Assembly: GCA_964023205.1 (NCBI GenBank)
Contig: OZ026835.1
Span: 20,225,817-20,289,816 of the forward strand
DNA: 64,000 nt
Direction of reading: 5' to 3'
Source: Lutraria lutraria
Lineage: Eukaryota; Mollusca; Bivalvia; Venerida; Mactridae
A program made the translations under genes and the position numbers. This document shows positions 33,366 through 43,713 of this stretch, piece after piece. The notes beneath the pieces are model-generated. The model saw only the letters and a program-made list of their open reading frames with translations. It was not told the DNA's origin and did no database searches. Positions within the stretch are counted from its first letter, which is position 1. Every line of letters starts with the position of its first letter.

Positions 33366-33781
33366 TGTAGCAACGTTAAATGTCGCATCGACGCTAAATG
33401 TCGCATTTGACGTTATATGTCGCAAGGCTGACGCTAAATGTCGCAACCAACGCTAAATGTCGCAAACCCCCCTGGCACTAAATGTCGCATCTGTAAGCTA
33501 AATATCGCAACAAATAGCACTGACGCTATATGTCGCAACACCAACGCTAAATGTCGCACTCATTTATCAACCTCTAAAATACAGAGTTGTTGTCCCCGCT
33601 ACACCCCCACACACTCGTGTATGTTTAATAAATAAGTGTTCATCCGTTCACGATCATGTTAAGCTTACCCCCTCTTATTTTTTTACATTTGCTCGTTTGA
33701 ATTGGGATTTTATTTTTTAACCTTGACATTTATTATATATCGCCGGTATGTGCATGTGTGTATTGCTAGAACAGGGAGTGA
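33366..33781 (+). repeat. Left arm of fold-back element with ACGCTAAATGTCGCA repeats
   Basis: A roughly 415-bp arm starting TGTAGCAACGTTAAATG, with about nine copies of a 15-bp unit ACGCTAAATGTCGCA (variants at a few positions) in 33372-33560. It is inverted relative to 36205-36548. Arrays of subterminal repeats are typical transposase-binding regions. The short frames in it are by-products of the repeat. Confidence 0.8.
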
Positions 33782-35340
33782 TTGCCACGGGGTAGAGTAA
33801 CGAGGAGTGACTGCCCGGTGGTAGACTATTCACCTTTAGAAAGGAAGGTACAAGGTTCAAATCGTACCAGTTTATCAACGAACATCATTTGTTCAAAGTT
33901 TGATGGAAATCAGAAGGTCATAATTATTGCAGAAACTCTTATCTGTAAAACAACTTGGTTAAGCTATTAATATGCATACTCTTATTCCAAGCTGAAAGGA
34001 CTTACGTCCAACACGTACACCGACTTACTTTTCACTCAGTTTGAAGGATTACCACATTAAAGGACATGTTCATTATTCTTAAGGTTTTGGGATCTTAACT
34101 CATTACCTCCACATTGAAGAGTATTTAAATACAAGTAGGCTAAAATACTGTTAACAGCATTGAAATTGAAGGTCGTACGTAGGTTCAAACCTCAGTAGGG
34201 ACAAACCTTTTTATTTCTATTTTTTTCTTTAAACATTATTTTTGAATATCTTAGAACATATTTAGGATGAAAAAATGTTTTATTTTCATTAAGTGACTTT
34301 CATAGGTTAGCTAAATAATGCTAGAAATGTGAACATTTGTTTACCCTAGGGCTACTTTAAGATGTATCGTGCAACAGTAAGCCTGGTAAGGTTTTATTAC
34401 GTTTGTTACACATGGGGGACTATTTTGAATATAAGTTATATCACTTAAATATATATCATAGCGCTAATTTCTTGATTTTTTGCCGTAAATAATACGTCTC
34501 CGAAGCATTGAAAAAATAAGAAATGCGTTTCATGGCATACAATACACTAATATCTGATGCATGTACTTTTTAAGTATAATTATTTATATACAAGTACATG
34601 TAAGTGAAATACAACTACAAACGCATTATTTCCTGTGCAATTCCTGTTTTTTAAATAATAAAATTATGATCATTTATTTATCTATGATACTCGGGGTTAA
34701 GCCGTTTAGAAGGATAATTATAGTTTTTTCTGTCATGTAAACCTTTATTTTTATAAAATTACATAGTAAACCTCTTTCTAAAATTGTCAAATAACATATT
34801 TTAAAGTGTTATTGAAAAAAAAAAGATTTGACTACCTTTTGAATTTTGGGTGTTAAGATCCTAATATCTTGAACATCTCCTTACTAATGCCCTGGACGTC
34901 TATACAATATGTCATCTATTCTATACCGGTCACAAGATCAGACCATCCGCAGAAAGAGACATGCATTGACCCATAAGGAATGTGTTATCACATCACGGAT
35001 TGCTTGCACTAACCACACTGCGAGACCCAACTAATATAATATTTTTTTCTTACACTTATTGTTGATACAGATAAATCACGGAACCGGTCAGGGTTGAGAT
35101 ACAATCGCGGCGGCGTTGTCTTGCATACACTATCTTTGAATAATCTATTCACCCTTTGAAGATAGTATCGCGACAAATGATTTAGTTTCAAAACAAACTT
35201 TAACAATTATACACTAAATATCCAGCGGTAGTTCTACATGTTTTTTCTTTGTGAAAGTGTTTCGTTTTTCGTTTTAGATTACTTATTTCTCGTAAATGTT
35301 TTATGAGAGTCTGAAATACTGATGAATCTCTATTACTATA
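33782..35340. other. Interior of fold-back element
   Basis: There is no transposase here. Two tRNA-like B-box fragments (AGGTTCAAATCGT near 33852, GTAGGTTCAAACCTC near 34180) suggest old SINE pieces. The remainder is AT-rich without features. Confidence 0.4.
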
Positions 35341-35881
35341 ACCGATATCGTTTGTATGCGAGTTCATATCGTTAGTGACACTAATAGCGTGCAATTCTAT
35401 GCCGTTACTCATTAGCGGGAGAGTCCAAATCGTAAGTGTGCGAATCTCAAAATCATTAGTGGGACAGCCCATATTGTTAGTGTGCGAATCCATTGATAAG
35501 TGAGAGAGTCCGACACGTTAGTATGCAAATCAATATCATTAATGGGCCAGTCCATATCTTAGTGTGCGATTCTATATCATTAGTGGAAGAGTCCAAATCG
35601 CAAGTGTGCGAATCTCAATATCATTAGTGGGACAGTCCATATGGTTAGTGTGCGAATCCATTTGATAAGTGAGAGAGTCCGACACGTTAGTATGCAAATC
35701 AATATCATTAATGGGCCAGTCCATATCCTTAGTGTGCGAATATATATCATTAGTGGGAAAGTTCAAATCGTTATTGTGTGAATCAATATCAATACTGCGA
35801 GAGTGCACAACGTCAGTGTGCGAATCCATATCATTAGTGGGAGAGTCAATGTCGTTAGTGTGGAAGTTCATTTCGTTAGTG
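35340..35881. repeat. Degenerate minisatellite, about 42-bp unit
   Basis: Imperfect tandem copies of a unit built from CATTAGTGGGAGAGTCC and CGTTAGTGTGCGAATCC. Because the unit is near a multiple of three, both strands stay open and give repetitive, histidine/aspartate-rich pseudo-proteins with no domain. The array resumes briefly after the SINE at 36189. Confidence 0.75.
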
Positions 35882-36188
35882 CCCGCCCAGCTGGCTCAGT
35901 GGTTAGAGCGTTTGTCTGATGATCGAGAGGTTTTGAGTTCCAACCCCAGAAGAGGCTCACGCTGTCCGTGACAAATTTGACTGAAGATATGACATCCTAT
36001 GTTAAATTGTCCTCCACCTTTAAATTATGTGGGGTTGCTTGGGAAAGCTTGCGGATAGAATGTGGTTAGTACTGATTAAGGCCTAAATGAAGTCCAGGAA
36101 AGCTTGTTAGGATAATTGCCGGCCACGATATGACTGAAATAATGTTGAAATGTTTTAAACCCGATGAAACAAACAAACAAACATCATA
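35882..36188 (+). mobile_element. MetaSINE-type SINE with 9-bp target duplication
   Basis: A tRNA-like head (A-box TGGCTCAGTGG near 35893, B-box-like GAGTTCCAACCCC near 35934) is followed by a body. Its 3' part (CACGATATGACTGAAATA, then TTAAACCCGATGAAAC) matches the conserved Meta domain of lophotrochozoan SINEs, and it ends in a CAAA tail. TCGTTAGTG flanks it at 35873-35881 and 36189-36197; since this string is also the minisatellite unit, the duplication call is not fully independent. Confidence 0.8.
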
Positions 36189-36204
36189 TCGTTAGTGTGC
36201 AAGT

Positions 36205-36548
36205 CCATCACGCCTCGTTCTATCAACACACACACACTTGCACATACCGGCGACGGCGATATATAATAAATGCCAAGATAAAAAATAAAATCCCCAATTC
36301 AAATGAGCAAATGTAAAAAAACTTAATGGGGGGTAAACTAAACATTATCATGAACGGATGAACAATTATTTATTAAACATATACGAGTGTGTGGGGGTGT
36401 AGCGGGACCAATAACTCTGTATTATTGAGGTTGATAAATGAGTGCGACATTCAGCGTTGGTGTTGCGACATATAGCATCAGTGCTATTTGTTGCGACATT
36501 TAGCTTACAGATGCGACATATAGCGTCTGGGCGTTTAACGTTGCTACA
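36205..36548 (-). repeat. Right arm of fold-back element
   Basis: The inverted counterpart of 33366-33781. It ends in the TIR TTTAACGTTGCTACA, with about four copies of the ACGCTATATGTCGCA unit. The outer 20 bases differ (ACGCCCAG) from the left arm, consistent with separate mutation. Confidence 0.8.
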
Positions 36549-36922
36549 CACATGTTTCAATCAGTTATTTCATTTCTTAACCTCAAAATGAGTGCAAGTC
36601 CAAAATATTATCACAACAACGCATCAAATATGAAAAGAAAACATATATAATGTGTTTTTTTAAATGACCTATTATTGTAAGCAATTTAATTCACGTGTTG
36701 CACTTTTTTTTCATTTCTGGACCTCAAAATAAACGCGAAAGCTGTTAACAACAAGCAATACATTTAATTGCATCAGTGAGGATGACAAAATGCAATTATT
36801 TGATGCAAACTTTACCTGTCTCACAAATATCACCTTGGTAACCTGCAGCACATTCACATTGGAAATCGTCTATCATATTGATACAAGTACCACCATTACT
36901 ACATAGACTGGGGTCACAGTTT
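36549..36922 (-). pseudogene. Inverted partial copy of gene A EGF exon 19 and following intron
   Basis: The reverse complement matches gene A 14092-14449. The exon part (36816-36922) encodes the second EGF of exon 19 almost unchanged (CDPSLCSNGGTCIN, then CECAAGYQGDIC) and keeps the GTAAA donor, but homology stops before the acceptor. Together with 28994-29229 it forms one inverted block of gene A interrupted by the 7.3-kb insertion. Confidence 0.78.
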
Positions 36923-37410
36923 TGCAAGTGGCATATATTGTTACTAGCTAAACCCCAGGTAGTTCTGGCAATATTAAATAAATTACGTTAGTTAATAAAT
37001 GTCATTGTTCATTGATTTTGTGAAATAGGGATTAATGAAAGGTATACTTATCGTAACAGATGTAAATGTTTAGATTATTAATTACATTCAGCTTCTGATG
37101 TGAAAATCTCCAATTAAAAACTTGACCCGCGATCTTTTCAAGTTCTTAATTTAGGCACTCGCAATCTGAAAAACCAACTTGCTTTTAGCAAGTTAGCAAA
37201 TGTTACATTTGATATTGAGCCTCAATGTATTTCACTGGGTGGACAACAGAACAACCAAGTCACTGATGTGGTTCGCAACATACCAGTCTCCACATGGTTA
37301 AGCCTTACATTTTACAGATTTTAGCAATCAAACGATGGACTTTTCGAGGCAAATGACACTCATGGCTAGGAATTACCAAACACAATGTAACATTGCCATC
37401 CCTAAAGATA

Positions 37411-39434
37411 CACTGTGTGGTAGCACTGTACGCAAAAAATCAACGGTGTTTACAAGATGGCGGACGGATAAATGTTGTGAGGTAGGTGTCGTTTGTTTTT
37501 GGTTCAAACTTTTTAAATACGACGTCCTCTACACAATAGTATACATCAAATGAAAGAACTTTAAAACGGCAATCGGCGGCTAATAATCGTTTTTTATCAA
37601 ACCACGCCGTTTTCACAAAATCAGTGTCTGAACATCTCGTGTTGAGTTTTTTGAAAAACGAAGCGAGGAAACTGAACAAAACCGACGATATCGATTATTC
37701 CGTTAAAATGAATGAATCGACAAAAATACTTGTCCACGTGTATGGAGAATGTAAAGCTCCTCACGTATATCCATTATTTCCTCATCAAAATTCCTTGTAG
37801 TAGATGTTTTAAAGCTTTTAAATTTTGCATACTGTACGCCACGGTGCTAAGTGTAAACATTGTACTGTACGCAACGGAGAAAACAATTTCTGTACGCAAC
37901 GAAGCAACAATTTTAGTCAAAAATCTGTACGCAACGGGGCAGTCAATGAATAGCTTGTTTCTATGTGTTTAAAAACGTGTCTTCTATACTTCGATTTCAA
38001 TTTAAAGTGCATTGTTAAAGAAGAATGCACGCTTCGGGTTCAAAAGCGCAGTAATATGATTACTAACGCAGGCAAGCCTGAGTGAATAATTACAAACTTT
38101 CGAACGATAAAACGTGCATTATGTTACTACAATGCTGGACAAAATGAGATATTATTTTCATTCTTACATGCTAAAAAAGTGAATTGATTAAACTATGATA
38201 ATTACAATGAGCGGATAAGCAATTTTCATGATTTTGATGTCATTTGGTCAATTGATGTTTCTGACGTCAAGGGGCAAATAAACATTCCTTTTTTACAGTG
38301 AATATCGTAAACTTCGTTAGGTCTTCAGTGAGTTTATAACGTTTGATGTTTCAGTATAAACTCGCATTATATGTGTTTCACTTACCATAAAAAATTAAAA
38401 CAATATCTTCATAAGTTAGTTTTTTTTCTTACGTTAGATTTTATCAAATTTCAGAATCTATATGAAAATAACTAATGAAAAATATAAACAGTATTCAGCG
38501 GAAAACCTATGCTAATATCTTGTCTTTGCTCCATATCTTTAAAATATCATTTTAATTTAGAAAAATACACGCAGCACCTGAAATTCGAACCTACCTGTCA
38601 CCATCCGACATCCGTTTAAAGTCATTGCTAGTAGACTGCTCGACCAGCGAAGAAGCCTTATTTAACCTAATTTACAATGGCAATGTTGAATTGACAAATA
38701 AAAATTTAGCCGAATTGTTATGGACAACTAATTCTGAAATCGTAATCGACAAAAAGCCATTCACTTAGTAAATTCATGAAAAAATGTCAATTATTATAGA
38801 TAATACTGAGCCAAAACTGGTATCGTTATTGATGTTTATGCGTGCATTCTTCTATAACAATGTATAGAAGACATGTTTTTAAACACACAGAAACAAGCTA
38901 TTCACTGACTGCTCCGTTGCGTACAGATTTTTGACTAAAATTGTTGCTCCGTTGCGTACAGAAATTGTTTTCTCCGTTGCGTACAGTACAATGTTTACAC
39001 TTAGCACCGTGGCGTACAGTATGCAAAATTTAAAAGCTTTAAAACATCTACTACAAGGAATTTTGAAGAGGAAATAATGGATATACGTGAGGAGCTTTAC
39101 ATTCTCCATACACGTGGACAAATATTTTTGTCGATTCATTCATTTTAACGGAATAATCGTCGGTTTTGTTCAGTTTCCTCGCTTCGTTTTTCAAAAAACT
39201 CAACACGAGATGTTCAGACACTGATTTTGTGAAAACGGCGTGGTTTGATAAAAAACGATCATTAGCCGCCGATTGCCGTTTTAAAGTTCTTTCATTTGAT
39301 GTATACTATTGTGTAGAGGACGTCGTATTTAAAAAGTTTGAACCAAAAACAAACGACACCTACCTCACAACATTTATCCGTCCGCCATCTTGTAAACACC
39401 GTTGATTTTTTGCGTACAGTGCTACCACACAGTG
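37411..39434. mobile_element. 2.0-kb fold-back DNA element with CACTG termini
   Basis: Two arms of about 600 bp (37411-38035 and 38837-39434) are nearly identical inverted copies. The outer end is CACTGTGTGGTAGCACTG. AGATA flanks both sides (37406-37410, 39435-39439). Each arm has four internal TGTACGCAACGG-type repeats (near 37839-37935 and mirrored at 38915-39020). CACTG ends occur in Chapaev/Mirage-type (CACTA-like) elements, though a 5-bp duplication does not fit them well. Each arm holds open frames of 79 and 86 codons of unknown meaning. No transposase, so it is non-autonomous. Confidence 0.8.
38565..38665 (-). repeat. tRNA-like SINE head inside the fold-back element
   Basis: Minus-strand A-box TGGTCGAGCAG (about 38636-38646) and B-box TAGGTTCGAATTTC (about 38580-38594), correctly ordered about 40 bases apart. 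It sits in the unique centre of the element; the remainder of the centre has no gene. Confidence 0.5.
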
Positions 39435-40990
39435 AGATACAAACTCCCATACCAATTGTCTATAAAGTTAGATTGATGAGTTGAAGTAATCGATATATTA
39501 ACATTTGCTGTCAAATGTAACGTTTTCAATAGTTATGTGCAAAGCATTGATATCAAAAAAAGCATGCATACGGAATGTTCCATTATTAGCATAATTTGAA
39601 AATTTATATCTAAATCTTGATTTGAATGCTCTTTCTACTACCATTCTACCGCTTGAATGGAGTTTATTATACATTTCGTCCTCTTCATTTTTTCCCATTC
39701 AAAGATATTTATTGACGAAACCTTCTAACATGTTCATTGTCAATACAATGATATATAAGTAAATACACATACATACACACACATATTAGGCATACAAACA
39801 GTCAAACAAGAAACAAACAAGCAAGATGAAAAACATACAAATAATCAAATAAACCACGTTTAAAATTTGTATATGTTTCATAAAAGATGAGAAAAGTGTA
39901 CTGAAGATGAAAATATAACAATATATACTAAGTTGATTTTGCTCTACCAGAAGGAAACCTAAATAAAATATATTACAAAAATACATACTTTGTTACAACA
40001 GAAGCTTTTTAACATCATAAATCATTGGGAGAGATATCTTTCAATATTTCAGCACAAAAAGACATAACATTCGTATTCATCTTCATTAGAAGCATCTTAC
40101 CACAACATCTGTACATAAAAACTGATCGGGCATATACATTTAACTTTAATAATTTATACAGTTTTCCATGTCATTAATTGATTATTTTACTGTAATGTTT
40201 TCGTAATAATTACATTCTTGTGCATATTATTGCATAAACATCATGTATATGAAGACTTTTAAAAGTATAACAGGTGAAACACATTTAGACCATGCAAATT
40301 ATCAACTGTCCCATACAATGGCTATATGAATAGACATGTTCAGTCACTGAATAATAAATGATCAAATCAACTATTTTCAATTGGGCACATAACTGAAAAT
40401 GGCTGTATAATTACCAAAAAAATACAACATAAACAAAATAATTATATACTGAGCATTTATTGCATTAGTTATAGAAACAATGTTTCGCCTTGTATTTTTC
40501 AGTTTCTTGTTCATGGCATCCACAAACTGTGTCACAATATTGCATGCACTCGACCTGACATATATAATATACATAAACTATTGATCCATGTCACAAAGAA
40601 ACAATGACATGCGTAATAGATTAAAAAAGAAAATCTTACTTCATTTTTCATTACATGTTGTACTTACTCTTAATCATTTACCAATTACAATGTATAAACT
40701 TAGTTCACACAATCATTAACACAGTGGTCATAAATGATGCAGTGTCATCCATCTTTAGTATTACGTTAGCTATCGAGATGGTACAGCGTAGCGCTGCCCA
40801 ATGGGGTTACAAATGATTATTCCTCATGTAACAGTGTTACAAACATATTGGATTAGAACATTTAAAGGGTGTAATGCAGTATGAATAGACAGATAGATAG
40901 ATAGCTATGAAATATTGAATGAGTAAGAATTACTACATAATTATGTCATGTAAAACATGTACATTACAATGTTTACGAAACAAGAAAATA
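39435..40990. other. AT-rich DNA, nothing recognised
   Basis: Only short random frames and CA-rich simple sequence (about 39765-39785) are present. No exon with splice context was found on either strand. Confidence 0.5.
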
Positions 40991-40999
40991 TAAAATTGA

Positions 41000-41860
41000 T
41001 ATTCATTTTCCTATGTGTTGCTATGGATATACCCATCATCTCTTATAGCCAACTCCGGTTCTTTATCTTTCATTACTTCAAGAAAATCAGAGAGACCTTT
41101 TTCAGTTATAAGTATTCGTGTCTTTAGACCTTCTGTTTGTCTTATTTCGTAGTTTTTTTTTGGCAAGCTGGCCTCTCTCCTTTTTCATTGGCACTGGTAG
41201 GTCAGTGAGAATGCTTTTTCTTTCATCACACAGGACTGGTAGAAATTCCAGGGGAAAAAAAACAAAATTTTATAATCATTTCCTGGAAGCCTGTGGAAGT
41301 TTGCAAATTTCATATTATCCACACGATCGGTATCTATCTTTGAAAAAGGTCTTCATTACCTTTTCAAGATGTTCACCTGCTTTCTGGGCCATAACATCAA
41401 AGAGCAAATTGTACAACCTGTCATGCTTTTCTTGTCACATCATTTTACTTCTTATCTCTTTAATTTCTAGCTCTAGATCACTTTTGTGTTTTTTAAAGAG
41501 ATCCTCTAGTCTAGATGTTTCATCATCTGCTTGCATGGCATGGAATTCTACATTCTCTCTTCAATCTCGTTCACTTCATTTTTACCTCTTTTATATCTTA
41601 TTTTGTCTCAGGTACATCTGTCTTGACTTTGGCCAATTACTTTTTTACTTCTTCGAATGTACCGGTTATTTTCTTCTCAAACGACCCATTGAACTCATTA
41701 AACGTTGTTTTAGCCTCATCCATAAATTCATCAAATTTTATGTCTAGTTTTTGGTCCATTTACCTGGACAAGTTCAACTTCCTCATCAGATTCTTCCAGA
41801 TATACCCCTTTTAAAACGTCATATTTTAAATAATTTCACTTTACGAGCATCTTTGTCATG
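41000..41860 (-). pseudogene. Decayed L1/Tx1-type ORF1 protein
   Basis: Read on the minus strand with several frameshifts and stops, the region gives a coiled-coil start (DIKFDEFMDEAKTTFNEF), then LEDLFKKHKSDLELEIKEI. A segment typical of L1-like ORF1 RNA-binding proteins follows (LLFDVMAQKAGEHLEKVM, DLPVPMKKERGQLAKK). It ends GLKTRILITEKGL and stops near 41025. It may have belonged to the Tx1-like LINE family seen at 50500-54195. The plus-strand frame of 209 codons over it is antisense noise. Confidence 0.6.
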
Positions 41861-41869
41861 GGAGGTAAC

Positions 41870-43129
41870 TCGAGTTTTCCTAATGTCAATGCTATGACAA
41901 CTTGTGCATGCTAACTTACTGTGCAGCATATATAAGTTAAACTATTTTTTGTTATGTGATATGTATGTTATGTAGTCTCTCGTGTATCTGATGTATCATG
42001 CTGTATAGCAGGTTTTATTCTAAATTCCCCATTTTTTATTATCATTTATCTTCCGATTTCTTCTTTTTTAATTTTTAGTTTTAATTTATTTCCAATTTCA
42101 GTTGGTGTTGATGTACACTGCTCAACTTTGTATATATATGTAAATAATTAAAAGAAAAAAATGCCAAAATCTTACTAACTTTTATTCCTTATTAGAATGA
42201 GGTTATCATAGTTGATTCTCAGATTTTTTCTTTTTATCATAATCATACTGCTGGTACCGTACATTTAACCTTTTTACTATACACATGCATGAACAAACCA
42301 AATTCACTTGAAATGTTTAATTAAAGCGTCGTGAGTTGATCGCGTTACAGTATGTCCGCCATTGTAAAACGGTGAAAAACTCTTAACTCATTGTTATAAT
42401 TGTATCATGATAATCACAGGTTTTTGTTGGAGTGCTGTAAAATTAACAACACTCTTGATAGCTTAATACTAGATCTATTCTGATATACGCAAATGTCAAA
42501 GAGGCATGCACCTATACAGTTGGCGGAGCTTATCATTTGTCAGAGTTACAGCTCAACTAGTATACATTACACTAACAGTTAAACTACTCAAGTTATTAAT
42601 AATATTATAGGTACAGAACTTCAAGAAAAGTTCGATGGTAAGTATCTTCTTCTAATTTGACAAATTTCTTTGGATAAGATCAAAGGATAATGTTTATGTC
42701 TGCAAAAGAATTTAAAGCCAATTGATCATACAATGACTTTTTATATATTTTGTTTTCGATGCTAAGTAATAATGATTCCTGAATTTGAGCATTTTTGTCC
42801 AAGTCGCCATTTTGTCCAGTCGTTATGGGTTTAGTACTTGGGATTTTCGTAATTGATTCCGTCTTTAATAATCATCTCCCGCTTTATCAAAATGCTTGCA
42901 ACATGTTTAAGTAAGATTCTGTGAACCGCCATTATTTTGCTTTTAATCTTATATTTTTCGTTTTTGATTAAATGGTAATTGAAAATTTGCTTATTTCCCA
43001 CAATCCGTAACGGCTTGTTTCTATATATATCTACTTGAGGTAAGTATCTACAGTACGACTGGATGTTTATACAGAGATAAGCGCATGAACAGCGCGATTC
43101 CAAACGATTGAGTGACCCTGTTGGTGATT
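41870..43129. other. Non-coding AT-rich DNA
   Basis: I see no exon, repeat family or RNA gene here beyond simple AT-rich sequence. Confidence 0.5.
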
Positions 43130-43713
43130 CCCAGCAAACACAGTAACGTTGTGACAACGTTGCGACAACGTTTTGCATTAAGTTGTGATAACGTTTGGAA
43201 CAACGTCATGACAACGATAAAGTGTGGAGTCGTATCAACGTTATGTCAACGTTGTGGCACAACGTTGTGAAACAACCAAACCACAACCAAACAAAAGCCT
43301 TTTAAAAGCTCAGTTGTAAGCTGGTTGCACTTCGGTGCCAGCAATGCGAGTTTGATTCACAGTCGTGACAGTTGCTGACATTCAGTGTTGGGTGATTTCC
43401 TAACTGGGTATTCTTCACAGCAGTACTAGCTTAGACTGGGTGCTGGAGGTAAAGACCCCTGCCATAAGCTCAGTTGGAAACCCTTCGATCCATTCCAGCT
43501 GTCGGCTTTTTTAGGTTACTGTAAATTGCTTAATATCTGTGAGGTCTTATTTTAGTGATTTTTTATCCCAACTACTTTCGCATTGCTTTCATGATACTTT
43601 CTCCTACACATTTCAAAACACTGTGTTAAGTTGTTGTCAATGTTGTAATAACGTTGTGACAACGTTGTAAAATAATACAACCAACACACAACTAAACGTT
43701 GTGTGTTTGCTGG
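43130..43713. mobile_element. MITE with CCCAGCAAACACA termini
   Basis: A 584-bp element with 13-bp perfect inverted ends CCCAGCAAACACA / TGTGTTTGCTGGG. Subterminal repeats of AACGTTGTGACAACGTT type are dense near both ends. No reading frame of note. The flanks do not show a clear target duplication, so the superfamily is undetermined. Confidence 0.7.

Larger units (their letters stand above)
29230..36548. mobile_element. 7.3-kb composite insertion with 15-bp TIRs and a 5-bp target duplication
   Basis: The ends are a perfect inverted pair TGTAGCAACGTTAAA (29230-29244 and 36534-36548). CACAT flanks both sides (29225-29229, 36549-36553), and the host sequence joins seamlessly when the insert is removed, as the parental gene A intron (around 14445) shows. 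A second end-like sequence (TGTAGCAACGTTAAATGTCG) lies inside at 33366 and begins a roughly 400-bp arm inverted relative to the right end. So the insert may be a 3.2-kb fold-back element (33366-36548) that mobilised 4.1 kb of neighbouring DNA. That extra DNA contains a LINE and a sushi exon. No transposase is recognised. Confidence 0.75.

Noticed and set aside
33366..33560. Regularly spaced short repeats resembling a CRISPR array
   Set aside because: The units are almost contiguous with no constant-length spacers, are mirrored at the other arm, and the genome is eukaryotic.
33438..33635. Cys/Thr-rich 65-codon frame, with a near copy on the minus strand at 36366-36560
   Set aside because: Both lie in the fold-back arms and are translations of the ACGCTAAATGTCGCA array. 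It is a by-product of the repeat.
35200..35971. Repetitive His/Asp/Asn-rich and Ser/Leu-rich frames on both strands
   Set aside because: They result from the roughly 42-bp minisatellite, whose period keeps frames open; no domain or start signal.
41118..41747. A 209-codon plus-strand frame, hydrophobic and serine-rich
   Set aside because: It is antisense to the decayed ORF1 protein on the minus strand, whose family features are clear.
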